NCBI RefSeq assembly: GCF_030246865.1 | Contig: NZ_CP126738.1 | Location: 1-64,000, forward strand | Reading direction: 5' to 3' | DNA: 64,000 nucleotides | Source: Microbacterium sp. zg-B96 | GTDB taxonomy: Bacteria > Actinomycetota > Actinomycetes > Actinomycetales > Microbacteriaceae | Shown: positions 31,832-40,523 of the stretch, piece after piece | Layout: every line of letters begins with the position of its first letter | Numbering within the stretch: the stretch's first letter is position 1 | The notes under the pieces: generated by a model | Seen by the model: the letters and a program-made list of their open reading frames with translations, nothing else | Told to the model about the DNA's origin: nothing | Database searches by the model: none | Program-made: the position numbers and the translations under genes

Positions 31832-32890
31832 ATGAGCACGCGCCGCGCAACGATCGCCGACGTCGCCCGCACCGCGGGGGTTTCGCCGTCGACGGCGTCC
31901 GTGGTGTTCAGCGGCAAGACGAGGGTCTCGGATGCCACGCGGGAGCGCGTCCTCGCCGCCGCCGCGACCCTCGGCTACACCGGCCCCGATCCCCGCGCCG
32001 CTTCGCTGCGCCGCGGCCGCTCCGGCATCGTGGGCGTGCTTTTCCAAGGACACCTGGGCGCCGCCTTCGTCGATCCGGTGATCCGGCTCATGATGGACGG
32101 TCTGGCCGATGCTGTGGCCCCGATGGATGCTGGGCTCCTGCTGCTGCGCGAAGGCGTCGAAGGGGACTCCCGCGGCGCGTCCCTGACCACCGCCCCGATC
32201 GACGCGGCCGTGCTGATCGGTTGCACTCCCGGCATGGCCGATTCGCTTGCGACCCTGCGCGCCCGCGGCATCCCGGTGGTCGTCGTCGAAGGCGACGCCG
32301 GACCAGACGTGCCCCGGGTGATCCTGGACAACCGTGAGGCCCAGCGCGCGCTGGCCAGTCACGTTCGGTCCCTCGGACACACCGAGGTGGCGTTGGTGAC
32401 GCTGCCGACCGATCGCGACAGCCCGCGGGGCTGGATCGACGCCGAGCGCCTGCGGGAAACCACCGTGGACGTCACCCGGCACCGCATCGCGGGCGCCCGC
32501 GATGTCTACCCGGACGCCCCCGCCTACGCGGCCGGCGGCAGCTCGATCGACGAAGGACTGGCGGCGGGCCGTGAGATCCTCGCCGACCCGCAGCACCTGC
32601 CCACCGCGGTGCTCGCGCAGAGCGACCTGCTCGCGGCCGGCGTGCTGCGCGCCGCGGAGGAACGCGGGCTCGGCGTGCCGCAGGACCTCAGCGTCACCGG
32701 CTTCGACGGCATCGACGTCGACGGCCTGGCGCCCTTCACCCTGACCACCATGGTGCAGCCGGCCACCGAAAAGGGCCGGGCCGCCGGCGAGGCCGTCGTG
32801 GCGATGCTCGCGGAGCAGGATGCCGCGTCGGTGTGCTTCACGAGCGTGTTCCGGGAGGGGAATACAACCGCTCCACCCCCCGGATTGTGA
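31832..32890 (+). CDS. LacI-family transcriptional regulator
   Basis: The 352-residue repressor has an N-terminal helix-turn-helix and hinge (TIADVARTAGVSPSTASVVF, about 6-25). A periplasmic-binding-protein-like effector domain follows, including the conserved SVTGFDGIDVDGLAPFTLTT near the C-terminus. The effector is probably a sugar or nucleoside but cannot be named. TACGAT (31817-31822) is a likely -10, giving a leader of only 1-3 nt. It shares its upstream region with the divergent MFS gene. Confidence 0.9.
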   Translation: MSTRRATIADVARTAGVSPSTASVVFSGKTRVSDATRERVLAAAATLGYTGPDPRAASLRRGRSGIVGVLFQGHLGAAFVDPVIRLMMDGLADAVAPMDAGLLLLREGVEGDSRGASLTTAPIDAAVLIGCTPGMADSLATLRARGIPVVVVEGDAGPDVPRVILDNREAQRALASHVRSLGHTEVALVTLPTDRDSPRGWIDAERLRETTVDVTRHRIAGARDVYPDAPAYAAGGSSIDEGLAAGREILADPQHLPTAVLAQSDLLAAGVLRAAEERGLGVPQDLSVTGFDGIDVDGLAPFTLTTMVQPATEKGRAAGEAVVAMLAEQDAASVCFTSVFREGNTTAPPPGL

Positions 32891-32922
32891 CCCCCGCGGC
32901 CATCGGCGCCGATCTGCACCGG

Positions 32923-32928
32923 TAGACT
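32923..32928 (+). promoter_or_regulatory. predicted -10 element of the mrp operon
   Basis: TAGACT fits TANNNT and lies 55 nt before mrpA ATG 32983. An AGGAGG Shine-Dalgarno follows at 32971-32976. No other promoter is obvious in the following 6 kb, where the genes overlap. Confidence 0.5.
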
Positions 32929-32982
32929 GAAGGCCAATCCTGAACGCCGTGCCTCTGGCCGCGACCCCCGAGGAGGCCGCGA

Positions 32983-35928
32983 ATGCTGATGATTCTCGCC
33001 GCGTTCGCGATCCTCCCGCTGATTCTGCCGTGGCTGGTTAGTCGCATCGGGGCCCGGGCGTTCTACGTCTCGGCCGCCCTCCCGATCGCCGCGTTCGGCC
33101 ACACCTTGATGCAGACGCGGGCCGTACTGGCGGGCGACACGCCATTCCAGTCGCTGTCGTGGATCCCCGCGCTGGACATCGCGGTGTCGATGCGGATGGA
33201 CACTCTCGGCTGGGTCCTGGCGCTCATCGTCACCGCCATCGGCGCACTGGTGATGATCTACTGCCGCTGGTACTTCGACGGCAAGCGTGACGGCGTCGGA
33301 CAGTTCTGCGCGGTGCTGCTGGCCTTCGCCGGTGCGATGTACGGCCTCGTGCTGACCGACGACATCGTCGTGCTGGTGATGCTGTGGGAAGTCACCAGCG
33401 TCCTGTCGTACCTGCTCATCGGCTTCTACCACCGCCGCGGCGCCAGCCGCCGGGCGGCGCTGCAGGCGCTGCTGGTGACGACGATGGGCGGCTTGGTCAT
33501 GCTGATCGGCGTCGTGCTGCTGATAGTCGACACCGGCACGACCAGCCTCTCCGGCATCCTCGCACTCGCCCCGACCGGCCCCGTGATCGACGCCGCCCTC
33601 GTGCTGGTGCTCGTGGGCGCCCTGAGCAAGTCGGCGATCTTCCCGTTCCACTTCTGGCTCCCCGGCGCCATGGCCGCCCCGACACCGGTGAGCGCGTACC
33701 TGCACGCGGCGGCCATGGTCAAGGCCGGCATCTACCTCATCGCGCGCCTTGCCCCGGTGTTCGCGCTCGCCGCGCCGTGGCGGCCGATCGTCATCGGCCT
33801 CGGCATCCTCACGATGCTGATCGGCGGCCTGCAGGCGCTGCGGGAGTCCGACCTCAAGCGCGTGCTCGCCTTCGGCACCGTCAGCCAGCTGGGCATGCTC
33901 ACCGCCGTGCTCGGCTACGGCACACGCGACGCCGCGCTGGCCGGTCTTGCCCTGCTCATCAGCCACGCCCTGTTCAAGTCGGCACTGTTCCTGGTAGTCG
34001 GTGTGATCGACCGGCAGCTGTCCACTCGTGACATCGGGGAGCTGTCCGGCGTCGGACGCCAGGCTCCGACGCTCGCGGCGTTCTCGATGATCGCCGTCGC
34101 CTCGATGGTCGGGGTGATCCCCACCGTGGGCTTCGTCGCAAAAGAGGCGGCGCTGACCGCGTTCCTCCACGAGGGTGCGGCGGGCCAGGTGTGGGCGATG
34201 GTGGGCCTGGTGGGCATCGTGCTCGGCTCCGTGCTCACCGCCGCCTACGGCATCCGCTTCATCTGGGGCGCGTTCTGGACCAAGAAGGATGCCGCCGGGG
34301 CTCGTATGCCGCGAACGGAATGGCCGGACCCGCCGATCGGCTTCCTCGGTGCACCGGTGCTGCTGGCTGGCCTGACGCTCGTCGCCGGCCTCGCCGCGCC
34401 CCTGCTGGACACCGCGCTGGCGACCTACGCCGACACCGCCCCGGCGTCCAGCCCCGGCGTCGCGGCGCCCGAGCACAGCTATCACCTGGCCCTGTGGCAC
34501 GGCGTGGAACCCGCCCTGCTGCTGTCGCTGGGCTCCATCGCCGCCGGAGCGGTGCTGTTCTGGCTGGTGGGGCGCGTAGGGGCGCCTCGGCGGCTGCTGC
34601 CGTTCACCGCGTCGGACATCTACAACCTGGTGCTGCGCTCGGTCGCCCGCCTCGCGGTCGTGACGGTCACCGTCACCCAGCGCGGCTCGCTGCCGGTCTA
34701 CGTCGGCACGATCTTCATCGTGCTGGTCGCCGCGGAAGGCACCGCCCTGCTGGCCACGCCGGAATGGCGCATGAACCTCGAGGCCTGGCAGTCTCCCACG
34801 CAGCTGCTGGTCGCGCCGCTGATGATCGTGGCCGGCATCGTCGCGGTACGCGCCCGCAAGCGCTACACCGGTGTCGTACTCGTCTCGGTCACCGGGCTCG
34901 GCATGGTCATGCTGTTCGCCACGAGTGGGGCACCCGACCTCGCCCTCACCCAGGTGCTGGTCGAGACGGTCACGCTCGTCGCGTTTGCGCTCGTGCTGCG
35001 GCGCATCCCGGCCCGACTCGGCGAGCACAACGCCTCGGTGCTGCCGGTGGCCCGCGCGGTGCTGGCCGGCGCGGTCGGGCTCACGATGGCGATGGTCGCG
35101 ATCGTGGCGACCGGCGCACGCACCCACGAACCCATCTCGGCGTCGTTCCCGGAGCTGGCCTATGAGCTCGGCCACGGCAAGAACGTCGTCAACGTCGCGC
35201 TGGTGGATCTGCGCGGCTGGGACACGATGGGCGAGCTGTCGGTGCTGATCCTGGCGGCCACCGGTGTGGCATCCCTCGTCTTCGTCACCCACCGCGCCGA
35301 CACGCTCTCGCGTGCCGTCGCGCCGCTGCCGATGGCCTCATCGGGCAACCGGCGCCTGCTCGTGGACACCGCCGAGGGTCCCCGGCCGCAGACCGCCGAC
35401 AACCGCGGCGCACCGCGCACCTGGCTCGTCGGCGGCCAGCGGGTGCGGCCGGAGAACCGCTCGATCATCCTCGAAGTGATCGTGCGCATCCTGTTCCACA
35501 CGATCATGGTCGTGTCGATCTACCTGCTGTTCGCCGGCCACAACCTGCCCGGCGGCGGCTTCGCCGGGGGCCTGGTCGCCGGTATGGGCCTGGTCATGCG
35601 GTACGTCGCCGGCGGCCGGTATGAGCTGGGCGCGGCGGCGCCGACGGATGCCGGGCGGCTGCTGGGAGTGGGTATGGCGCTGGCCGTCGGCTGCGCGATC
35701 GTGCCGCTGCTGTTCGGCCTGCCGCCGCTGTCGAGCATGTTCTGGGAGGCGGAGATCCCGGTGCTCGGCCACGTGGAGTTCGTCAGCTCCACGATCTTCG
35801 ACGTCGGGGTCTACCTCGTCGTCATCGGCCTGGTGCTCGATGTGCTCCGCAGTCTCGGCGCCGAAGTCGACCGTCAGACCCAGGAACTGCGCGACCGGGG
35901 GGTGACGGCGTCATGGATGTCTCACTGA
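32983..35928 (+). CDS. mrpA: Mrp-type Na+(K+)/H+ antiporter subunit A fused to subunit B
   Basis: This is the largest subunit of the multisubunit cation/proton antiporter, related to respiratory complex I NuoL. The 981 residues hold about 20 membrane helices. The NuoL/ND5-like core has the conserved KSAIFPFHFWLPGAM and LLISHALFKSALF proton-path lysines and histidine. An MrpA C-terminal domain follows, and then an MrpB domain from about residue 825 (AGHNLPGGGFAGGLVAG). No separate mrpB gene follows, so A and B are fused. The start is ATG 32983 after AGGAGG; the stop overlaps mrpC by 16 nt. Confidence 0.94.
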   Translation: MLMILAAFAILPLILPWLVSRIGARAFYVSAALPIAAFGHTLMQTRAVLAGDTPFQSLSWIPALDIAVSMRMDTLGWVLALIVTAIGALVMIYCRWYFDGKRDGVGQFCAVLLAFAGAMYGLVLTDDIVVLVMLWEVTSVLSYLLIGFYHRRGASRRAALQALLVTTMGGLVMLIGVVLLIVDTGTTSLSGILALAPTGPVIDAALVLVLVGALSKSAIFPFHFWLPGAMAAPTPVSAYLHAAAMVKAGIYLIARLAPVFALAAPWRPIVIGLGILTMLIGGLQALRESDLKRVLAFGTVSQLGMLTAVLGYGTRDAALAGLALLISHALFKSALFLVVGVIDRQLSTRDIGELSGVGRQAPTLAAFSMIAVASMVGVIPTVGFVAKEAALTAFLHEGAAGQVWAMVGLVGIVLGSVLTAAYGIRFIWGAFWTKKDAAGARMPRTEWPDPPIGFLGAPVLLAGLTLVAGLAAPLLDTALATYADTAPASSPGVAAPEHSYHLALWHGVEPALLLSLGSIAAGAVLFWLVGRVGAPRRLLPFTASDIYNLVLRSVARLAVVTVTVTQRGSLPVYVGTIFIVLVAAEGTALLATPEWRMNLEAWQSPTQLLVAPLMIVAGIVAVRARKRYTGVVLVSVTGLGMVMLFATSGAPDLALTQVLVETVTLVAFALVLRRIPARLGEHNASVLPVARAVLAGAVGLTMAMVAIVATGARTHEPISASFPELAYELGHGKNVVNVALVDLRGWDTMGELSVLILAATGVASLVFVTHRADTLSRAVAPLPMASSGNRRLLVDTAEGPRPQTADNRGAPRTWLVGGQRVRPENRSIILEVIVRILFHTIMVVSIYLLFAGHNLPGGGFAGGLVAGMGLVMRYVAGGRYELGAAAPTDAGRLLGVGMALAVGCAIVPLLFGLPPLSSMFWEAEIPVLGHVEFVSSTIFDVGVYLVVIGLVLDVLRSLGAEVDRQTQELRDRGVTASWMSH

Positions 35929-36446
35929 CCCTCATCGTGATCATGGCGGTGCTCTTCGCCGCCGGCGTCTACGCGATGCTCGAGCGCAGTCTCACCCGCG
36001 TGCTCATCGGCTTCCTGCTGCTGGGCAACGCCGCGAACCTGTTCCTGCTGATCGTCATGGGGGACCCCGGAGTCGCGCCCTTCTTCGGCGGCGAGGACGG
36101 CGCCGGGGCGCAGCGGATGAGCGATCCGCTGCCGCAGGCGCTGACCCTCACCGCGATCGTCATCACCTTCGCCGTTTCGGCGTTCCTGCTCGCGCTCATC
36201 TACCGCTCGTGGCAACTCGGTCAGGCCGACACCGTCGAAGACGATGCCGAAGACCGCGCCGTGCGCGAGCGCAGCGCCGTGGACGAGGACTCGATGGACG
36301 ACGAGACCACCACCGACGACGAACAGGCGACGACGGACTTCGTCGGCGTCGACACCGCACCCATCACGGTGCTGCACGCGAAGGACGTCCCCGGCTTGCG
36401 CGACGACGCCCCCACCGACCGGCCCGATGGGGGAGTGCAGCGATGA
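35913..36446 (+). CDS. mrpC: Mrp-type antiporter subunit C
   Basis: This NuoK-like subunit has three membrane helices in the first 105 residues (EPNLxLLGNAANLF-type LLLGNAANLFLLIVMG, and DPLPQALTLTAIVI). An unusually long acidic cytoplasmic tail of about 70 residues follows (for example VEDDAEDRAV), making 177 residues against about 110-120 for many MrpC. The start at ATG 35913 lies inside mrpA and the stop overlaps mrpD (ATGA). Confidence 0.92.
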   Translation: MDVSLTLIVIMAVLFAAGVYAMLERSLTRVLIGFLLLGNAANLFLLIVMGDPGVAPFFGGEDGAGAQRMSDPLPQALTLTAIVITFAVSAFLLALIYRSWQLGQADTVEDDAEDRAVRERSAVDEDSMDDETTTDDEQATTDFVGVDTAPITVLHAKDVPGLRDDAPTDRPDGGVQR

Positions 36447-38014
36447 GCCTGAACGCACTCGTCCCGCTGCTGGTCACCCTGCCGCTGCTGGGTGCCGCCG
36501 TCGCGCTGATCGCCGGGCGCCACCGCCGCACCCAGGTGGTCGTGTCGATCGCCACGCTCAGCCTCGTCTGCATCATCGCGGCCGTGCTGCTGGTGACCGT
36601 CGACGCATCCGACCTTCCCATCGCGGTGTCGGTGGGCGGCTGGCCGATCCCCTTCGGCATCGTGCTGTACGTCGACCGGCTCGCCGCTCTTCTGGTGGTC
36701 GTCTCGAGCATCGTGCTGCTGGCGGTGCTGCTGTTCTCCGTCGGCCAGGGCGCCGCGGACGGCGACGACGACACCCCGGTGTCGATCTTCCACCCGTCGT
36801 ACCTCATCCTCGCGGCGGGCATCTTCAACGCCTTCATCGCCGGCGACCTGTTCAACCTCTACGTCGGTTTCGAGATCCTGCTGGTCGCCTCGTACGTGCT
36901 GATCACCCTCGGCGGCACCGAGTCGCGCATCCGCACCGGCGTGGTCTACATCGTCGTCTCGCTGGTGTCCTCGATCCTGTTCCTCTCCGCGATCGCGGCC
37001 ATCTACGGGGCGCTGGGCACCGTCAACATGGCGCAACTGTCGCAGCGGATGAGCGAACTGCCGCAAGAGACGCAGATGGTGCTGCACGTGCTGCTGCTGC
37101 TGGCGTTCAGCATCAAGGCGGCGGTGTTCCCGCTGTCGTTCTGGCTGCCGGACTCGTACCCGACCGCCCCGGCACCGGTCACGGCGGTGTTCGCCGGCTT
37201 GCTGACCAAGGTTGGCGTCTACGCCATGATCCGCACCGAGACGCAGATCTTCCGCGACAACGACGTCAACACGCTGCTGCTCATCGTGGCGCTGGCGACG
37301 ATGATCGTGGGGGTGCTCGGCGCCGTCGCGCAGGCCGAACTCAAACGGATCCTGTCGTTCACGCTGGTCAGTCACATCGGCTACATGGTGTTCGGGTTGG
37401 CGATCGCGACGCCGGCTGCCATCGGCGCGACGATCTACTACACGATCCACCACATCATCGTGCAGACGACGCTGTTCCTCGCCGTCGGACTGGTGGAGCG
37501 CCGCGCCGGATCCACCTCGATCCTCAAGGTCCGCGGGCTCATGCGCGCCGCGCCGCTCATCGCGGTGCTCTACTTCATCCCCGCGATCAACCTCGGCGGC
37601 CTACCGCCGTTCTCCGGGTTCATCGGCAAGTTCGCGCTCTTCGACGCCGCGGCATCCGTCGGCGCACCGCTCATGATCGTGGTCATCGTCGGCGGCGTCA
37701 TCACGAGCCTGCTGACGCTGTACTCGCTCATGCGCGCGTGGAACCTGTCGTTCTGGCGCGAGGACGAGGACGACCACGGTGAATCAGAGACCGAGGAGCG
37801 CATCTCGTACCTGGGCGCCGCGCCGGCGGCGGCCACCCAGACCCGGCGCCGGGTGATCCCGCGCATCATGACCGCCGCGACCGCCGGCATGGTCGCCGTC
37901 ACGATCGCCCTGACGGTGTTCGCCGGACCCCTGTACGACGTCTGCGCGCGCATCGGGGCGTCGCTGATGGACCCCGTCACGCTCGTGCAGCTGGAAGAGG
38001 GGACGCAGTCATGA
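36443..38014 (+). CDS. mrpD: Mrp-type antiporter subunit D
   Basis: This NuoM/N-like proton-translocating subunit has 523 residues and about 14 membrane helices. It shows the quinone-oxidoreductase signature with conserved lysine in LLAFSIKAAVFPLSFWLPDSYP, and LKRILSFTLVSHIGYM. ATG 36443 overlaps the mrpC stop and the 3' end overlaps mrpE. Mrp complexes use the proton gradient to expel Na+ and support pH and salt tolerance; which cation is moved here is not known. Confidence 0.94.
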   Translation: MSLNALVPLLVTLPLLGAAVALIAGRHRRTQVVVSIATLSLVCIIAAVLLVTVDASDLPIAVSVGGWPIPFGIVLYVDRLAALLVVVSSIVLLAVLLFSVGQGAADGDDDTPVSIFHPSYLILAAGIFNAFIAGDLFNLYVGFEILLVASYVLITLGGTESRIRTGVVYIVVSLVSSILFLSAIAAIYGALGTVNMAQLSQRMSELPQETQMVLHVLLLLAFSIKAAVFPLSFWLPDSYPTAPAPVTAVFAGLLTKVGVYAMIRTETQIFRDNDVNTLLLIVALATMIVGVLGAVAQAELKRILSFTLVSHIGYMVFGLAIATPAAIGATIYYTIHHIIVQTTLFLAVGLVERRAGSTSILKVRGLMRAAPLIAVLYFIPAINLGGLPPFSGFIGKFALFDAAASVGAPLMIVVIVGGVITSLLTLYSLMRAWNLSFWREDEDDHGESETEERISYLGAAPAAATQTRRRVIPRIMTAATAGMVAVTIALTVFAGPLYDVCARIGASLMDPVTLVQLEEGTQS

Positions 38015-38589
38015 GCCCCGAGCGCCAGTCGGTCATGACCCAGGTGTGGCGGCAGATGCCGTTCATCGTCTGGCTCGTCGCGCTGTGGATGCTGCTGTGG
38101 GGCCAGTTCACGGTGCTGTCGCTGGTGACCGGGCTGCTGGTGTCGCTGTTCGTCACCCGCGTGTTCCGGCTGCCGCCGGTGGAACTGTCGGGGCGGGTGA
38201 ACCTCTGGTACGGACTGGTCTTCCTCGCCACGTTCGTCGGGTCGCTGGTGCGAGGGTCGCTGCTGGTCGCATGGCAGGTGCTCAACCCGTCGCGCTACCC
38301 CGGCACGGCCATCATCGCGGTACCGCTGCGCACCGACGACGACCTCATCATGACCCACGTGGGCGTCACGGCCTCGCTCATCCCCGGCTCGCTCGTGGTC
38401 GAGGCCGACCGCGACCGTCGCATCCTGTATCTGCATGTGATCGGTGTCTCCAGCGACGAGGACGTGCGGCTGCAGCGCGAGGCGGTGCAGCGGTGGGAGT
38501 CGCGGATCGTGCGTGCGGTGGGGTCGCGTGCGCAGCTGGAGCAGATCCGCGCGGCGGGCACACCGCGCCCCGGGGGGACGCCATCATGA
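38011..38589 (+). CDS. mrpE: Mrp-type antiporter subunit E
   Basis: This 192-residue subunit has two or three N-terminal membrane helices (about 12-50) and a cytoplasmic C-terminal part. The MrpE signature region LIMTHVGVTASLIPGSLVVEAD is present. ATG 38011 overlaps the mrpD stop (ATGA) and the 3' end overlaps mrpF by 4 nt. Confidence 0.92.
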   Translation: MSPERQSVMTQVWRQMPFIVWLVALWMLLWGQFTVLSLVTGLLVSLFVTRVFRLPPVELSGRVNLWYGLVFLATFVGSLVRGSLLVAWQVLNPSRYPGTAIIAVPLRTDDDLIMTHVGVTASLIPGSLVVEADRDRRILYLHVIGVSSDEDVRLQREAVQRWESRIVRAVGSRAQLEQIRAAGTPRPGGTPS

Positions 38590-38855
38590 ACGCACTGCTG
38601 ACCGTGATCTACGTGGTGTTCGCCGTCTCTGGGCTGCTGACGGTCTGGCGGATCATCAAAGGCCCGTCGATCCTGGACCGGGCCGTGGCCGCCGACGTGC
38701 TGATGACGCTGGTGATGTGTCTGCTGGGTGCGGAGATGGCCATCAACCACCACACGCGCACGCTCCCGGTGCTGCTGATCATCGCGGCGGTGGGCGTGTT
38801 CGGGTCGATCTCGATCGCCCGGTTCGTCGCGAGAAGGGACAACGCGGGCCGATGA
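38586..38855 (+). CDS. mrpF: Mrp-type antiporter subunit F
   Basis: This 89-residue subunit has three membrane helices. The family core GPSILDRAVAADVL is followed by EMAINHHTRTLPVLLII. ATG 38586 overlaps the mrpE stop and the end overlaps mrpG. Confidence 0.92.
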   Translation: MNALLTVIYVVFAVSGLLTVWRIIKGPSILDRAVAADVLMTLVMCLLGAEMAINHHTRTLPVLLIIAAVGVFGSISIARFVARRDNAGR

Positions 38856-39208
38856 ACGCCTTGCTGGACACCATCTCCCTCGTGCTCATCCTGCTGGGCG
38901 CGCTGCTGTGCCTGACCGCCGCGATCGGGCTGCTGCGCTTTCACGACGTACCCACCCGGCTGCATGCGGCGACCAAGCCGCAGGTGCTGGGCCTGATCGT
39001 CATCTGCCTCGCCGTCGCGCTGTCCGCCCGCTCGTGGCCCGTGGTGGCGTTCCTCGCCGCGGTCGTGATGGTGCAGCTGGCCACCGCGCCGCTGTCGGCG
39101 CACATGGTGGGCCGCGCCGCGCACCGCAACGGCACGATCGACGCCGGATCGCTGTATGTCGACGAACTGGCCGAATCGCGTGAGACTCCCCCCGCCGCCG
39201 GCGGGTAG
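38852..39208 (+). CDS. mrpG: Mrp-type antiporter subunit G
   Basis: This 118-residue subunit has three membrane helices and the family motif LLRFHDVPTRLHAATKPQ. It is the last gene of the six-gene operon. ATG 38852 overlaps the mrpF stop. The TAG stop (39206-39208) is followed immediately by the first unit of a 20-bp repeat array. Confidence 0.92.
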   Translation: MNALLDTISLVLILLGALLCLTAAIGLLRFHDVPTRLHAATKPQVLGLIVICLAVALSARSWPVVAFLAAVVMVQLATAPLSAHMVGRAAHRNGTIDAGSLYVDELAESRETPPAAGG

Positions 39209-39262
39209 CCGAGTGAGTATTCGTGCTGCCGAGTGAGTATTCGCGGCGTCGAGTGAGTATTC
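39209..39262 (+). repeat. 20-bp-period repeat array A (3 units)
   Basis: CCGAGTGAGTATTC occurs at 39209-39222 and 39229-39242, and as TCGAGTGAGTATTC at 39249-39262. The period is exactly 20 bp with 6-nt variable spacers. The array fills the gap between the convergent mrpG and esterase genes. The same unit occurs in arrays at 42217-42310 and 63021-63202. Confidence 0.9.
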
Positions 39263-39265
39263 GCG

Positions 39266-40369
39266 TCAGTCGTCGTGGAGCCGCGCCAGGGCGCCGATGA
39301 CGTCCCGATGCCAGCGGCGGGCGGATGCCAGTGCGCCGGTGAACAACGGAATGTCATGCGTGACACCGAGATAACGCACCGCGCTGGCTGCCACGCCGTC
39401 GGCACGCAACCTCGCGGCGTACGCGTCGCCGTCGCGGCGGAGCGGGTCGTACTCGGCGGTGAGGACCACCGCCTCTGGCAGCCCGACGTGGGTGGCTGCC
39501 CGCAACGGTGACGCGAGCGGGTTGCGCGCGTCGGACGGATGCCGCAGATACGTGTGGGCCACCGAACGCAGCTCGCGCAGCGCGATGATGCTCGGGATGC
39601 CCAGTGCCCGCGTCGCCCGCAGGTCGAGATTGCGTCCGGTGAGGTCGGTGACGGGCACCTCGAGCACCTGGAGCCGGATGGGCAGGCCGGCCCGGTCGCG
39701 ATTGAGTAGCGTCAGCCCCGCCGCGATCGCCCCGCCGGCCGAGGTTCCGGTCACGCCGAGGCGGCCGGGGTCGATCCCCAGTTCGGCCGCATTCTCATGC
39801 AGCCACACCAGAGACGCGTATGCCTGCTCGATCTGCGTCGGAAAGCGATGCTCCGGCGCGAGGGAGTAATCCACGGCGACCATCGCGACCCCGGCTTCGG
39901 CCGCACGGCGCCGGTTGGCGGCATCCGTCGTCGGATAGTCGATGCCGCCGATGCGGAACGCGCCACCGAAGAACGCGAGCCACGCGGGCACCGACCCCCC
40001 CGCCGCCCCATCGGGGTAGTAGATGCGCACGCGCACGGCGGGGTACCCCGGCACCGGCACCTCGTGCTCGGTCGTGCGCACGTCGGGCCCGGGCGTTCCG
40101 ACCGCCTCGAGTTCCTTGCGATCCCAGGCGACCGCGGCGCGACGATGCCGCGCCCGGGCGGCGCTGTTCCCGCCCGATCCGCCCGAAGCGCCCGAGCCGC
40201 CCGAGCCGCCCGAGCCGCCCCCGCCACCACTGGACGCCGCCCGCGGTGCGCCGCCCCACAGCGAGGCGCGCCAGGCCGCGACGCGCGCGCGCATCGCCTT
40301 CAGGCTCTGGCCGATCAGGTAGCGCCGGTGCATCCGCAACCGCTCGGAGAAAAACGGGTCCAAGGGCAT
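39266..40369 (-). CDS. alpha/beta hydrolase, hormone-sensitive-lipase-like esterase
   Basis: The 367-residue serine hydrolase has nucleophile motif GTSAGG, acid in TAEYDPLRRDGD and His in GVTHDI. The oxyanion-hole motif, normally HGGG, reads FFGGAF. Ahead of the catalytic domain lies a pure Gly/Ser segment (about residues 46-68), encoded by a 9-bp-like microrepeat. It separates a basic N-terminal helix of about 40 residues from the hydrolase. ATG 40369 is supported by GGAGG. The substrate is unknown; secretion is not indicated. Confidence 0.87.
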   Translation of the reverse strand: MPLDPFFSERLRMHRRYLIGQSLKAMRARVAAWRASLWGGAPRAASSGGGGGSGGSGGSGASGGSGGNSAARARHRRAAVAWDRKELEAVGTPGPDVRTTEHEVPVPGYPAVRVRIYYPDGAAGGSVPAWLAFFGGAFRIGGIDYPTTDAANRRRAAEAGVAMVAVDYSLAPEHRFPTQIEQAYASLVWLHENAAELGIDPGRLGVTGTSAGGAIAAGLTLLNRDRAGLPIRLQVLEVPVTDLTGRNLDLRATRALGIPSIIALRELRSVAHTYLRHPSDARNPLASPLRAATHVGLPEAVVLTAEYDPLRRDGDAYAARLRADGVAASAVRYLGVTHDIPLFTGALASARRWHRDVIGALARLHDD

Positions 40370-40523
40370 CGGGACCTCCTCGGGAGTCGGGGTTCGATTC
40401 TAATGACGGGTGGCATCCACAGGTCCTGAGAGGACGAACCGAGCGCGCAGGTCGAGCAGTGCCACGTCGAAGGCTGCAGTGCAACCCCGCGCACGATCCG
40501 GCCGTTGCGCGTTGAGTTGAACG

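Noticed and set aside
32524-35292. 922-codon open frame antisense to mrpA and the LacI-type gene
   Set aside because: His/Arg/Gln-rich translation without domains; it is the complementary frame of well-supported genes.
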